Shown here piece by piece: positions 45,732-56,645 of a stretch of 64,000 nucleotides of DNA (positions are counted from its first letter, which is position 1; each line of letters opens with the position of its first letter). The stretch is from Hsuehochloa calcarea. Taxonomy: Eukaryota > Streptophyta > Magnoliopsida > Poales > Poaceae. The DNA lies in the NCBI GenBank assembly GCA_036346395.1, contig CM070594.1, positions 19,315,385 to 19,379,384 on the forward strand, given 5' to 3'. The position numbers and the translations under genes are program-made. The notes beneath the pieces were generated by a model. It was not told the DNA's origin, did no database searches, and was given only the letters and a program-made list of their open reading frames with translations.

Positions 45732-46594
45732 ATACCGACCGTAGTAACCCAAGTTGGTCGTCTTTAGGATATTTTGGAAAACTTTATTTTCAAAGTATCA
45801 AATGATTTTTGAAAGCTTAAGGAATTCTCGATTTTATTCCTTACCTATCTTAGCTTTCTCCTCTCATCTCACTCTAATTTGAGTTTTGAAAATTGTTTAC
45901 CTCTTCTTCCTTCAAAGATAGTGTTATCGATTAAATGGGTTTTGGGAACCACCGAGTTTGGCAAATTGAAGTGCTTAGGGTTTTGAAGTTTCGGATCAAG
46001 ATTTCGACTAGAGGCTTGGATGCGAATCTGACAAGACGCTTCAATTTCAGACAAAGAGCTCAATGGTTTCGATAGGACCACCGAGCTTGGCAAATTGAAG
46101 TGTGCCGATTTTGAAGTTTCTAGAATGGAAGACTTCGACCGAGCTTGGATGCAAAATCACTACAAAGAACCTCAATTTCCTGACAGCGAGCTCGATGGTT
46201 TCTAATGGGGTGGAAAATGAGAGGATAATCAACTAAAACTTGTGGGGTTAAAAAGGGGTAAGATGTGATACTAGTTAGCTAAGTATCTAACCCTATTTTC
46301 GTTGACTAAACATTGCTCTTTAGGGGTAATAGATCTTACCTACTATTCTGAATTTTTATCTTCTCAAGCAATTACTCGTTCATTCAATACGGGTTGGTTG
46401 CATTGGGAAGTTGAGCTTTGGTTTGGTGATTCCTTCATCGTTGTTGGAGTCTTTTATAAGCTTGTTTAAGTTGACCCACTTGCTGTTTTTGGCTTTCGGT
46501 TAGGGTGATATTCCATTCCCCTAGTCGTTAGCTTTTCGCTTTCTTTTGGCTTTAAATCTTTGAGTCTAGTTTTAACCAAAGTTTCTTGTAACAG
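45732..46594 (+). other. Untranslated leader of Tekay-like element
   Basis: This 0.86 kb has no supported ORF. The phrase containing CACCGAGCTTGGCAAATTGAAG occurs in two versions near 45950 and 46080, with the surrounding 100 bases also similar, so there is a short tandem duplication of about 130 bp. Confidence 0.55.
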
Positions 46595-47650
46595 ATGGCG
46601 GACGACTCGTAGCGCCAAGGCGATCCACCGTCCGGACGAGGATCTTCCTCCTCCTCCACCATGGACGAGGTCCTTCTTCAGATCGAGCGCAACCGTGCAG
46701 AGGACAGGAGGGTTCTTCTGGACGTCATCGCGCGCAACACTTCCGCCCTTACCGGTGCTTCAGGATCCGGGCAAGGGAGTGGTCATCAGCCGCGTGGGGG
46801 ACTTGCGGAGTTTCTTCGCACTCACCCCCACGCTCTCCGTGTCCGAGGACTCGCTTGACGCAGACGATTGGCTTGCGGTTGAGCGCAAGCTTCGCGATAG
46901 CGCAGCGTCCGTGAGCACGAGAAGGCGCTGCTTGCATCGCACCACCGGAGGGTGCGGCTTTGTCTTGGTGGGAGAGCTTTCGCCATGCAATGGGACGGTC
47001 ACACCGTCACTTGGGAGGAGTTCAGACGCCTTCCGCCGCTCTCATATTCCTTCCCGCTTGATGAAGTCAAGAAGAAGGAATTCTTGTCGCCGTGCAAGGG
47101 CGTCATTCGATCCACGGAGTATCTTTACGAGTTCAACCATTTGGCTCGTTATGCTCCGAGGAGGTGGCCACTGATGAGGCCAAGCAAGAGAAGTTCAAGG
47201 ATGGTTTGTCCGAGGAGCCGCAGGACAAGCTATCCATCGTTGACTTTCCGATTTCCGTGCCTTGGTAGACAAGGCCATCGCTGCCGAAAGCACGCGGGAG
47301 AGCACTTGTGGATTCCCGCAAGCGCAAGTGGGAGGCCCACAAGTCGGCCAAGCAGCGCCTCTTTCCGCTCGTGTGTTGGGCGCCTCCGGTCCCGCCCTCC
47401 GCCTTCAAGACTTCGAGGCCGCCAAGACTGTTCTTCGCCCTTCGCAGCCGTGCCCCAATCACGTGCACTGCGAGTCACCAGAGGCCTCACGACAGCGCGG
47501 ATGTCACCCGCTTCTTCGCAACAACAAGGGGCATTATGCGAACCAATGCCCCAAGAAGACAGAGCGACCCCTCGTCCTAATGGAGGACGCAGCCGAGAGT
47601 GGTTCTTCTCGGACTCAAGATAGTCCCTACTACCCAAGGCGTGGGTAGTG
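46595..47650 (+). pseudogene. Tekay-like gag (early stop and frameshifts)
   Basis: The first ATG after the leader (46595) gives MADDS followed by a TAG stop at 46610. The next in-frame reading gives MDEVLLQIERNRAEDRRVLL and LAEFLRTHPHALRVRG, typical of the N-terminus of Tekay-type Gag. After a frameshift comes MQWDGHTVTWEEFRRLPP, then KKKEFLSPCKG and YLYEFNHLARYAP, the core retrotransposon Gag fold. A zinc-knuckle end (NNKGHYANQCPKK) is at about 47517-47560, with its first Cys pair lost to an indel. It would form the particle shell. Not translatable as read. Confidence 0.75.
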
Positions 47651-47719
47651 GTCGCGTCAACCTCATCTCAGCAGAGGAGGCACAGAGGCACCCGACGTCG
47701 GCCGGGTACACTTCTCGTT

Positions 47720-47985
47720 AACTCTCATTCGCTCTCGCTTTGTTTGATTCACGAGCATCTCATTCTTTTGTTTCGAGTCTTTGTCTGCTATTAGTGAGCT
47801 CCTCTTTACTCCATTGTTGGTCCCATTGCTCATTCGCTCTCCGGTTCGGAGTTGAGGGTCAATCTGGGTGTAGGGATGTCCCAATTGAGATCGAGGGAGT
47901 AAGATTCTTGCGAATCTTATCCTCCTCCATTCAAAGAAGTCTAGATGTAATTCTTGGTATGGATTGGTTGTCTCAAAGATAAGGG
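47720..47985 (+). pseudogene. Tekay-like protease
   Basis: FDSRASHSFVSS at 47740-47775 corresponds to the LFDSGASHSF active site of Gypsy aspartic proteases, with Gly replaced by Arg. It continues in changed frame to VILGMDWL near 47950, the usual C-terminal block. An Arg in place of the active-site Gly would be damaging if real. Confidence 0.65.
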
Positions 47986-47999
47986 ACAAATCGATTGCG

Positions 48000-48752
48000 C
48001 CAAGAAGTGTGTCTCTATTTAGTCCTTCCGTGACGAGCAGTTCGCCGCCAAAGCTGCTAGGTCCGTATCTTTTCGCGCTTGAAGCGAAGCCCACTCTAGA
48101 TATTAGTGAAGTCCCCACAGTTCGTGACTTCGTTGATGTCTTTCCTGAAGCTCTTCCAGGGATGCCACCAGTTCGAGACCTAGAGTTTGTCATTGAGTTG
48201 GTTCCCGGTACCGCCCCTATTTCAAAGAGGCATTATCGGATGCCACCGAACGAGTTGGTGGAGTTGAAGAAGCAACTGAATGAGCTGCAAGAAAAAGGGT
48301 TCATTCGCCCTAGCTCATCTCCGTGGGGTTGTCCTGCAATCTTCGTAAAGAAGAAAGACAATACTTTGCGCATGTGCGTTGACTACCGTCCGCTTAATGA
48401 GGTAACGGTAAAGAACAAGTATCCATTGCCCCGCATTGACGATCTCTTTGATCAATTAACTGGAGCTCGAGTATTCTCCAAGATTGATTTGAGAGTGGGA
48501 TATCATCAAGTTCGGATACGACCCGAGGATATTCCAAAGACGGCCTTCTCTACTCGCTATGGCTTGTATGAGTACACCGTCATGTCATTTGGCTTAACCA
48601 ATGCTCCTGCCTTGTTCATGAACCTCATGAATTCGGTATTCATGGAGTATTTGGATAAGTTTGTCGTGGTCTTCATCGATGACATTCTCATCTATTCCAA
48701 GGATGAGGAGGAACATGCTGAGCATCTGAGGCTTGTGTTAGGCAAGCCATGA
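48000..48752 (+). pseudogene. Tekay-like reverse transcriptase (longest intact pol domain)
   Basis: One open frame covers almost all of the RT: FPEALPGMPPVRDLEF lead-in, KKQLNELQEKGFIRPS, CVDYRPLNEVTVKNKYPLPR, KIDLRVGYHQVRI, SFGLTNAPALFMNLMN and the catalytic FIDDILIYS near 48675-48701. Spacing between blocks is normal. The Asp of KIDLRVGYHQ and the two Asp of FIDD are the metal-binding triad. The frame is lost right after, near 48740, where several bases expected before the thumb seem missing. This is the clearest evidence of the Gypsy lineage. Confidence 0.85.
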
Positions 48753-49500
48753 GCACCACCGTATGCAAAGTTCAAAGTGCGATTCGTTGAAGGAAGTGGC
48801 CTTCTGGGTCATGTTCTTTCAAAGGAGGCGAGCCGCTGATCCTAGCAAGATCGCGATGTTCTTTCTTGGTGTCGACCTACTTGATGAATCAAGCGCGGAG
48901 TTTTCTTGGTTTAGCGGATATTATCGCCGCTTTATCGAGAACTTCTCCAAGATCGCGGCCGATGACGGAGTTGCTCAAGAAGGACAAGAAGTTCTTGTGG
49001 TCCGATGCTTGTGAGGAAAGCTTCCAAGTACTCAAGAAGCGTTTGACCACCGCTCCCGTCCTTGTTCTTCCCGATATTCATCGAAGTTTCGATATCTTTT
49101 GCGATACTTCTCGTCGAGGACTCGGTTGTGTCCTTATGCAAGAAGGCAAGGTAGTGGCCTATGCATCAAGGCAATTGAGGCCTCATGAACTCAACTATCC
49201 TACCCATGACTTGGAATTAGCTGTTGTGATTCATGCGCTTAAGATTTGGCGACATTACCTAATCGTGAATCGCTATGGTGTATTCGGATCACAAAAGCCT
49301 AAAGTATTTGTTCACCCAACCGATCTGAACCTCGTGCAAAAGAGATGGTTGGAGTTGGTCAAAGATTATGACATGGGTATTCACTACCATCCGGCAAGGC
49401 TAACGTCGCTGCCGATGCGCCGACCGCAAGCACATTGCAATGCCTTGTTGCTCCGTGGATGTCAACCCACCCTTCCGAGGAATTTCAGCGCCTCAACTTA
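48753..49500 (+). pseudogene. Tekay-like RT connection and RNase H
   Basis: After a frame change the reading gives FSGYYRRFIENFSKIA, then LKKDKKFLWSDACEESFQVL, the link between RT and RNase H. RNase H follows: FDIFCDTSRRGLGCVLMQ (first Asp), YASRQLRPHELNYPTHDLEL (catalytic Glu block) and the block near 49318 reading PTDLNLVQKRWLELVKDYD, where the usual TDHKSL is altered. It is mostly one frame (48866-49501). Confidence 0.75.
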
Positions 49501-50690
49501 GGTTTGGTTGAGCGTGGTTCCTCGCCGCCTTGGTTGTGCAACCAACCTTGGTAGATCGGATTAAGGTCGCCAAGAATCGGATGCCGGAATAAGCCGCATC
49601 AAGGAAAATGTCAAGAACGGAACGACCAAGTGCTTCTCGAGGATGAGCATGGTGTTGTAAGGTTCGGCAATACTTTGTGGTTCCAAAGGACATGGAATCT
49701 GCGGATTTGATTCTCCGCGAGGCCCATGATTCGCCTTTGTCTATCCATCCCGGCCACAAAGATGTATCAAGATCTCCGTCGAGATTTTGGGTGGACCGAA
49801 TGAAGAGGGAGATCGCGGTTCGTTGCCGAGTGCGACGTGTGTCGTCGTGTCAAGGCCGAGCATCGGCGTCAAAGAGCTTGCTTCACCTTTGCCTATTCCG
49901 AATGGAAGTGGGATTCGATCGGATGGACTTTATCACCGGTCCGCCCACGCCACAAAGGGAATGATGCTATCCGGTAATTATTGATCGATTAACCAAAGTG
50001 GCACATTTTCTTCCATCAAGACCAAGCTTCGTGTCGATCGTCTAGCCGAGCTCTACGCCTCGTGATTGTGAGCTTGCATGGTGTACCAAAGACGATCATT
50101 TCGACCGTGGTTCACTATTTACCTCCGCTTTGGCATGGTCTCAAGAAGCTATGGGCACTCGTCTTTCTTTTCGATTCAAAGATATCATCCTCAAACCGAT
50201 GGCGGACCGAAAGAGTCAACCAAGTGTTGGAAGACATGCTCGTGCTTGTGTTCTCTCCTATGGAAAGAATTGGGAGAAATGCTTACCATTTGCCGAGTTT
50301 TCCTACAACAATGACTTCGTGCCGCCTCGGCATGTCACCTTCGAGGCCTTATACGGAGAAAGTGCGAACCCCGTTGAATTGGTCGGAGACGGCGAAGACC
50401 TTTCGCTGGTCTGACTCGATCGATGAGGCCGAGAGTCAAGTCCAAATTATTCGTGATCGCTTGCGCATACTCAATCCGAGCAAAGAGCTATGCGGATCGC
50501 CGTCGTCGTGAATTGAGCTTTGAGCCAAACGATTTTGTTTATCTCAAAGTCTCTCCTTTGAAGGGCCATCGCTTTTGTCAAGGGCAAGTTAGCTCCTCGA
50601 TATGCTCGGTCCTTACCGTGTTATCGAGAAGAAAGGGGTCATTGCCTATAAGTTGGAATTGCCAACCGCACTCAAGGGGTACATGATGTT
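49501..50690 (+). pseudogene. Tekay-like integrase (several frameshifts)
   Basis: The zinc domain is visible as DLILREAHDSPLSIHPGHKD (about 49698-49760) with FWVDRMKREIA after it. The catalytic core is split between frames: FDRMDFITG (first Asp) near 49920, DRLTKVAHF near 49985, a second-Asp region near 50100, and the block near 50190-50230 where the catalytic Glu is expected. AYSIRAKSYADRRRREL near 50470 and FVYLKVSP near 50535 are the C-terminal GPY/F-side blocks. Short losses of bases, especially in GC-rich codons, account for the breaks. Confidence 0.7.
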
Positions 50691-50942
50691 TTCCATGTGT
50701 CCCAACTAAAGAAGTGTCTCCGTGTTCCAACTGAGGAAGCTCCGTTGGAAACCCTCGATGTCCAAGGGGATTTGACCTATCGCGAGCGCCCTGTTCGCAT
50801 ACTCGATGAGGCTGAACGGAGGACGAGGAATAAAACCATCAGATTCCTCAAAGTTCAGTGGTCAAACCATTCTGAAGATGAGGCTACTTGGGAAAGGGAA
50901 GATCGTCTCCGGGCAGACTATCCATCTTTCTTTACCGAGTGA
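50691..50942 (+). pseudogene. Tekay-like chromodomain, end of pol
   Basis: The phrase VSQLKKCLRVPTEE starts the C-terminal region. Then come ILDEAERRTRNKTIRFLKVQ and WSNHSEDEATWEREDRL, the chromodomain pattern that targets chromoviruses to heterochromatin. The frame is open to a TGA at 50940-50942. This domain itself looks intact; the gene is classed as broken because of upstream indels. Confidence 0.85.
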
Positions 50943-50945
50943 GCC

Positions 50946-50964
50946 AAATCTCGGGACGAGATTT
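50946..50964 (+). other. Perfect hairpin between pol stop and polypurine tract
   Basis: AAATCTCG, loop GGA, CGAGATTT: an 8-bp stem starting 4 bases after the TGA stop and ending 4 bases before AAGGGGGGG. An analogous hairpin with another stem is at 59113-59132. Confidence 0.8.
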
Positions 50965-50968
50965 TTGT

Positions 50969-50983
50969 AAGGGGGGGAGGTTT
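50969..50983 (+). other. Polypurine tract of Tekay-like element
   Basis: AAGGGGGGGAGG followed by three Ts before the 3' LTR begins at 50984. Confidence 0.85.
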
Positions 50984-53900
50984 TGTAACATCCCAAATAT
51001 GGGTTTGTGTTTCAAATGTAAGAAAATCAGAAGAAACTAAAACTTTTCTTGCATCTTGAAGACTTGGCTATTTTGGTAATTCTTTTCAAAAGAATTATGG
51101 AAAATCCAATTTAAATTCTCCTTTGACCCTAATCAAAAACCCTCCTTGGCAAAGGTCTTTTGCCAAACCCTTGGAAATCTTTTCCCTGAGTTCTTGGGAG
51201 GCTTGGCAACACCTCTGAATTATCTCATGATTTTTAGAAATTATTTGATAATTTTTGGAGGCAAGTCAACTGGTCAAACCCTATTTTCCTCTCTTCTGGA
51301 ATTTCTGGAGAATATTTCAGTGCATGAAAATCTCTGAAAATTTTATGGAAGTTTCCTCCTGCTGTCAGCAAGCTCCAGTTAAAATTTCATAAATTTTGGA
51401 GTTTGTTTGCTACCTCAAATAATTCCTCCAAAAATCAGATGTCTAAAATTCAAATTCTAGCTGGTTTGCACTGTTCCTCGGGTTCGAACCAGCTCTCGCT
51501 CGAGCCACTGGACTCGGTCTAGTCAACTAATCGCACCGGCGTGGTCGATCGGGTGTGCAGGTCGTGAGCCGTTGGATCAGCATCGAACGGCCTCGACCGG
51601 TTGAACGATGGAATCGTTTAATCCACCCGATCCAACTCACCGTTGATCAACATCGAACGGTCTTCGACCGGCTTGAACGACGGAACCGTTGTAATCCATT
51701 CGATCTAACTCACCTTTCGATTTCCATCCGACGTTCGACGAGTCGCTCTTCCTCCGTCGGTAAGGCGTGGCGGCGGCCATGGCGTCGCGCAGAGGAGAAA
51801 GCCGCAGCGTCGGTCAATCACGATGCGCCTTTAAACGGCTATCTCTGCGCGCATTTAATGCCCGTCGTGCTCCTCCTCGACGCCCACTCTCCAACCGCCC
51901 GTGCCGCCCTCTCGCGCTAAATGGCGGAGTTGACCGGAGGGATATCGCTTTGCTCTCGGCCATGCCCGCTATTTAAGCTCCTTGGTTTCTCCCTTAGCTT
52001 CTTTTAGCCACACCGCAGCTCTAGCTAGCACTCACAAGCCACTGGAGCCACGATTCTCGGAAGCTCTCGGCGCCATTGACGGTTTTGGAGCTTGGTGAAG
52101 TCGGTGCAATGGGGTTTTCTTCCACAGTCTTTGCTCCTCTGCTCTCCTCTACTCATCGACGCTTAACCTCACTCAATTCGGTTCAATTTGTCCAGGACGA
52201 GTGAATTCGATTTCCCTTTCTACCGAAATCGCCATTCTTCTTCGCCCGAGCAGCCGACTCTTCTCTTGCATCCTTTGCGCCAGTAACCCTCTTTAGTCCC
52301 TAGTGGCTGGCACCGCCTCCCTTGGACCGCAATGAGCCGTTTGCATTTTTTGTTTTCGTCACTTTGCGGTCACCTCGGTTCTCTCTCCGCTTGCGGCTTC
52401 TCGACCACCTCACCAACGCCATTGGTACCCTTAGGTGCGCAATGATGTTTGGGACCCATTTTGGCACTTGCTCGCACCGCCATGCCGAGCCGCCGGCGGC
52501 GAGCCGTTCTTCCCCGTCGTTTTTGCCGGACGAAAACAGGACGATGGTTTGAACGTGAGTCGATGCGAACCGTCGATCCTTAGATCTACGGCCCACGTTC
52601 GCGTGGAAAATTTTGAATTGCCGCGCTGCCTCGGCTCAGGGCCGTTGGATCTAAGATCAATGGTCCCGATGCGAGTCGGCATGGAGCATTGATCCCAGAT
52701 CCACGGCCGCGTGGCGCGCGGAACGCTCGGACCGCGAACGCCCCATCTCGTGGGCCGTTGGATCCAGATCCAACGGCGACGACCGATGTCCGGACGCCCA
52801 AGCGCTCCGACCAAAGTGAATGTGGACCGTTGGATCCCGATCCAACGGTTAACGACTGATGTTTCATGGCGCGCTCGCGCGTTGCTCGCGTGAACGCGGA
52901 CCGTCGGATCCAAGATCGACGCCTCGCTCGCCACGCCATTTCTAAATTCGATTTTTCCGAAGAGATTTATTTATCAACCAAAAATGTGATAACTTGTAAA
53001 ATGCATAACTAATTCATTTCAAATCCTTTTCGGGTGATTCAAATTTTGTTGGTTATGTTTTTAACTAGACTTTAATTTAAAAATGTTTCCAAACTCAGTA
53101 CAGCTCCAGAAATTTTTGCTAATGAATAGTAGTATTTTTGATTTATAAAAGCTGAGCAAAATTGTTTTGGTCATATATTTGGCATTAAGAATCCAAATCA
53201 GTTGGTTCTTGTTGCTAAATTCTTTATAAATCATCGTCTTGCTACTGTAAAGTTTTTGGAATTTTTGGAGAATGTTTACTATTGGGTCTTTGTATTTTAT
53301 TCGTTCTTATCGGTTGCTTTTGCTTTCTCGTTAGGATCCGAAGGGCACGTTGATAATATTATCGATCCACAGCAACACCTTGACCCACAGCAAGCAGGCA
53401 AGATATTTGATCATAAATGTCCCATTACTTTCAAAGTCTAATATCTTGTTTACAAATTATATGTATGCATTGCTTTTGTGTCCAATTATTTTTGCCCTGT
53501 TTAGAGGTAGCTATTCCTAATGCATTGTTGCCATTAAAATGTTATCCCCTGCCACAACCATAAGTTATTATCATCGCTGGTGAATTAGAGCCCGGTGATT
53601 TAATTATGCTCTTTTACTGTCTTTGCGATGTCATGCCTAGAAATGCTTAGCTACCGGTAGAATTGGGCGGTTATCGACTTAGTCGATGACCTTGATCACA
53701 CAAATCATTTTGTTTATTTTTGGTTCAGCACCTTATGCTTTTGTTTGTAAAAACCGAAAATGAGACAAAATGATTTGACTTGGGCACAATGGCATGTTGG
53801 TGTGATTGTTGGGTGTGACAAGGACAGTGCCTGTGTCCCTAAGGACCGAAAATGTTGCTTGCGCCATTGATCCAAGCACTTTTGCGTACTAACCACATGA

Positions 53901-55116
53901 GGGTTATATGGGACCCCTCTTGACCTAGTACTTTGGCGTGGGTTATCTCCGAGTCGCAGGAGGGGGTTGTGTGTGTGGTGTGAAACATGATATGTGTTCC
54001 CGGTGTTCTTGTGTTGGGTGTGCGGTGGTGGAGATTCCGGGTAGGCTCTCCACCTCGAGGAGCGTCGTAGTTGTCCAAGGCTTTACCCGGGAAGGGTAGT
54101 TGACCAAGGCTTTACGATGACTCCGACACAACGTATGGGTTTCTATCCATACGGGCGGCTCGTGAATAATTCACAATATTGGAAATGTCTCGTAGGACTT
54201 AGCCGTGCCGGCATACCTAAGGAAGTGTGCTTAATAGCTTGGCAAAAAGGTGGTCTGACATGTGGGTAAGTTGGTACACCTGCGCAGGATAAAACTATTC
54301 GAATAGCCTCGCCCTAGGTTATGGACACGCTTGGGGATTTCCAAGATCTAGACTTCAACAACTGCTTTTGTTTTAAAATTAAAACTTGATATGGTTGGCA
54401 TGAATGGGTAATTCATGCTATTGTGGTGACTAATGGTCTAGTCACTTCCGGACTGCTTTTCTCGTTGTTGATACTTGATTACTACTGCTTTTATCAAATA
54501 AAATCAGATTGCAAAATTGCTTTCAATCTATTACATTATTGCAAATAAAATTTGCTTTATGCTTAAAAATTTGAGTCCTAACTCGCTCCACTTAATTAAG
54601 CTTGCATATAGTTATTGTGTAGATCTGTTATCATTCTTGTATATCTTAAGTAGTACATTCAAAGTACTCACCCAGCTTTTTTTGGGTCGCTTTTGTTTGC
54701 AGAGGAAGAAGGTGAGCCCCAAGGGCCTCACTTTTGTGAGATGTCTTTGTGGTTTCACGACTAGCTTGGCGGTCCTGGTCGGTTGCCTTGTGGGTTAAAG
54801 GCACACCGATTGGCTCTTTTGGTTTATGGCCATCTTATGGCACTTTTGCTTCATTGTTATATTTCTTTATGTATGATGTCATTTGGCCTGGGTTGGCCTC
54901 TCTTTGTAATAACTATCCTTTATGTATGTCATCTTCTGTTGTTGTTTTGCTTCTGTTCTATGTGAATGAATGGAATTGATGCATGAGCTTTGTAAAGAGG
55001 TGTGTATACTGCACTCTGGGAAGTATACATGTCTCGAGTCTCGGATTATCTGATTTGTGATGCTAGGACCAAGTGGATGGTTAAGCATTACAAGCCGGAT
55101 AAACCGGGGTCTCACA
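50984..55116 (+). repeat. 3' LTR of Tekay-like element (4133 bp)
   Basis: It has the same ends as the 5' LTR. The TATA-like box is at 51970-51977 and the MSA-like site at 52841-52851. Differences from the 5' LTR are mostly short indels in the GC-rich zone about 51480-52930. Confidence 0.93.
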
Positions 55117-55875
55117 TTTTTACACGAGAGGTCATGACAAGATTAAGTCCTTAATCCATCTGGGCGGTTCATACCACACACCAACCACTCTCGCGCTCCG
55201 ATGACACCCACCACCATACCATCCGCTCAGATGAGTTAACATCAATTTAATAGGGTTTTGGGGGAACAAAATACATTACCATAACATTCCAGTCATTTAC
55301 CCACAATAACTGTCTAAACAATAAACAACTTTCATGATTAAAAGTTGATGATTGTGACATTTAATGACGTAGTACTTAAGCAAGACTAGCATGCCGCTTA
55401 AGTACAACATATAACTAGTAATTATCACATAGTTAATAGGGTGACATGGAATAATTGATTCAATTGCGGTATAATAATTAATTAATCATCAAATGGGTAT
55501 TTAACTACCTTAAGATTTAACGTACATTTGCTTAAAGAATTAAAACATGTAATTTTGGTAATTTAAATGAATATAATTTGCGTAAAATGTAGGTTCAAAA
55601 TGATCAAAGTATTGACTTACCTGGAGTGGAGGGGGGAGAGTCTTGTGCTTGATCAAACTGAAGATCTCCCGTGTCTTCAAACTCTATTCGGACAAATGCA
55701 CCAGAAAAAGAATAAATAGGTAAAGAGAACAAAAAATACACAAGAAATAGCATATGAACTCCAATTTAAATAAGACCAGTGCCCTTAGCAAGGTCTTGAA
55801 TTTAGACACATTTAGAAATAAAATTCATTAGAATCGGAGTTATAACGGAGGAGAACGAGCTTCTGAAGTTCTGGC

Positions 55876-56009
55876 TTCGAGTACTGCTGGTTTCGAGTGC
55901 TGATCGTTTCGAGTACTGTGGGCTTCGAGTACTGTTCATTTCAAGTACCGCTCGCTTCGAGTACTGTTCGTTTCGAGTACTGTGGGCTTCGAGTACTGCT
56001 CACTTCAAG
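55876..56009. repeat. 16-bp tandem repeat, about 8 copies
   Basis: The monomer is TTCGAGTACTGTTCGT with variants, repeated head to tail eight times from 55876 to 56003, then a partial unit. Phase is kept without indels. Confidence 0.85.
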
Positions 56010-56024
56010 TTGACGCGATCGGAG

Positions 56025-56645
56025 GGAGGTTCGACTACAGGACGTAGTCGGACAGAGCTTCGACTACACGACGTAGTCGGAAGGAGTTTCGACTACATGT
56101 GGTTGGAAAGGGTTTCAACTACACGTGGTCGGAAGGGGTATCGCCTACATGTGGTTGTAAGGGTATCAACTACATGTAGTCGTAAAGGGTATCGACTACA
56201 TGTGGTCGTGGAGAGTTTTGTCTAAACGACGCGGTCGGAAGGAGTTCGACAATGCAGTGTAGTCTCAAGGAGGTTCGACAATGCGGCGTGGTCGGAAGGA
56301 GTTCGACAACACAGTGTGGTCTGATGGAGTTTCGACAATGCGGTGTGGCCAGAAGTAGTTCGACAACACCATGTGGTCGGAAGGAGTTTCGACAACGTGA
56401 CGTGGTCGGAAGGAGTTCGACAACGCGGTGTGGTCTGAAGGAGTTTCGACAACGCGGCGTGGTCGGAAGGAGTTTAACAATGTAGTGTGGTCTGAAGGAG
56501 TTTCGACAACGCGACGTGGTCGGAAGGAGTTCGACAACGTCGTGTGGTTTGAAGGAGTTTCGACAAAGCAACTACCTGGTCGTGGATGTAGTCGTAGACG
56601 TGGTCGTAGACATAGTCGTAGACGTGGTCATAAGGAGTTTCGACT
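56025..56645. repeat. 28/29-bp tandem repeat with a 57-bp dimer period
   Basis: The core is TTCGACAACGCGGCGTGGTC plus a GGAAGGAG-type tail. In the middle part units alternate between GGTCGGAAGGAGTTCGAC and GGTCTGAAGGAGTTTCGAC, giving a 57-bp higher-order period. Earlier units (56025-56220) hold CGACTACATGTAGTCG-like inverted halves. Because 57 is a multiple of three, frames stay open on both strands, producing false ORFs. Confidence 0.8.

Larger units (their letters stand above)
41586..55116 (+). mobile_element. Tekay/Del-like chromovirus (Ty3/Gypsy), complete, 13.5 kb
   Basis: LTRs of 4128 and 4133 bp begin TGTAACATCCC and end TCTCACA, flanked by TTTTT on both sides (41581-41585 and 55117-55121). 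Internal order is gag, protease, RT, RNase H, integrase, chromodomain, which is the Gypsy order with a chromovirus C-terminus. LTRs are identical over long AT-rich stretches (only one A-run difference in the first 300 bases), so insertion was recent. Pol is broken by several short indels; many may be sequence errors. It split an older minus-strand LTR. Confidence 0.93.

Noticed and set aside
56025..56645. CRISPR-like regular repeats
   Set aside because: The units are directly adjacent with no unique spacers, and the sequence is plant nuclear.
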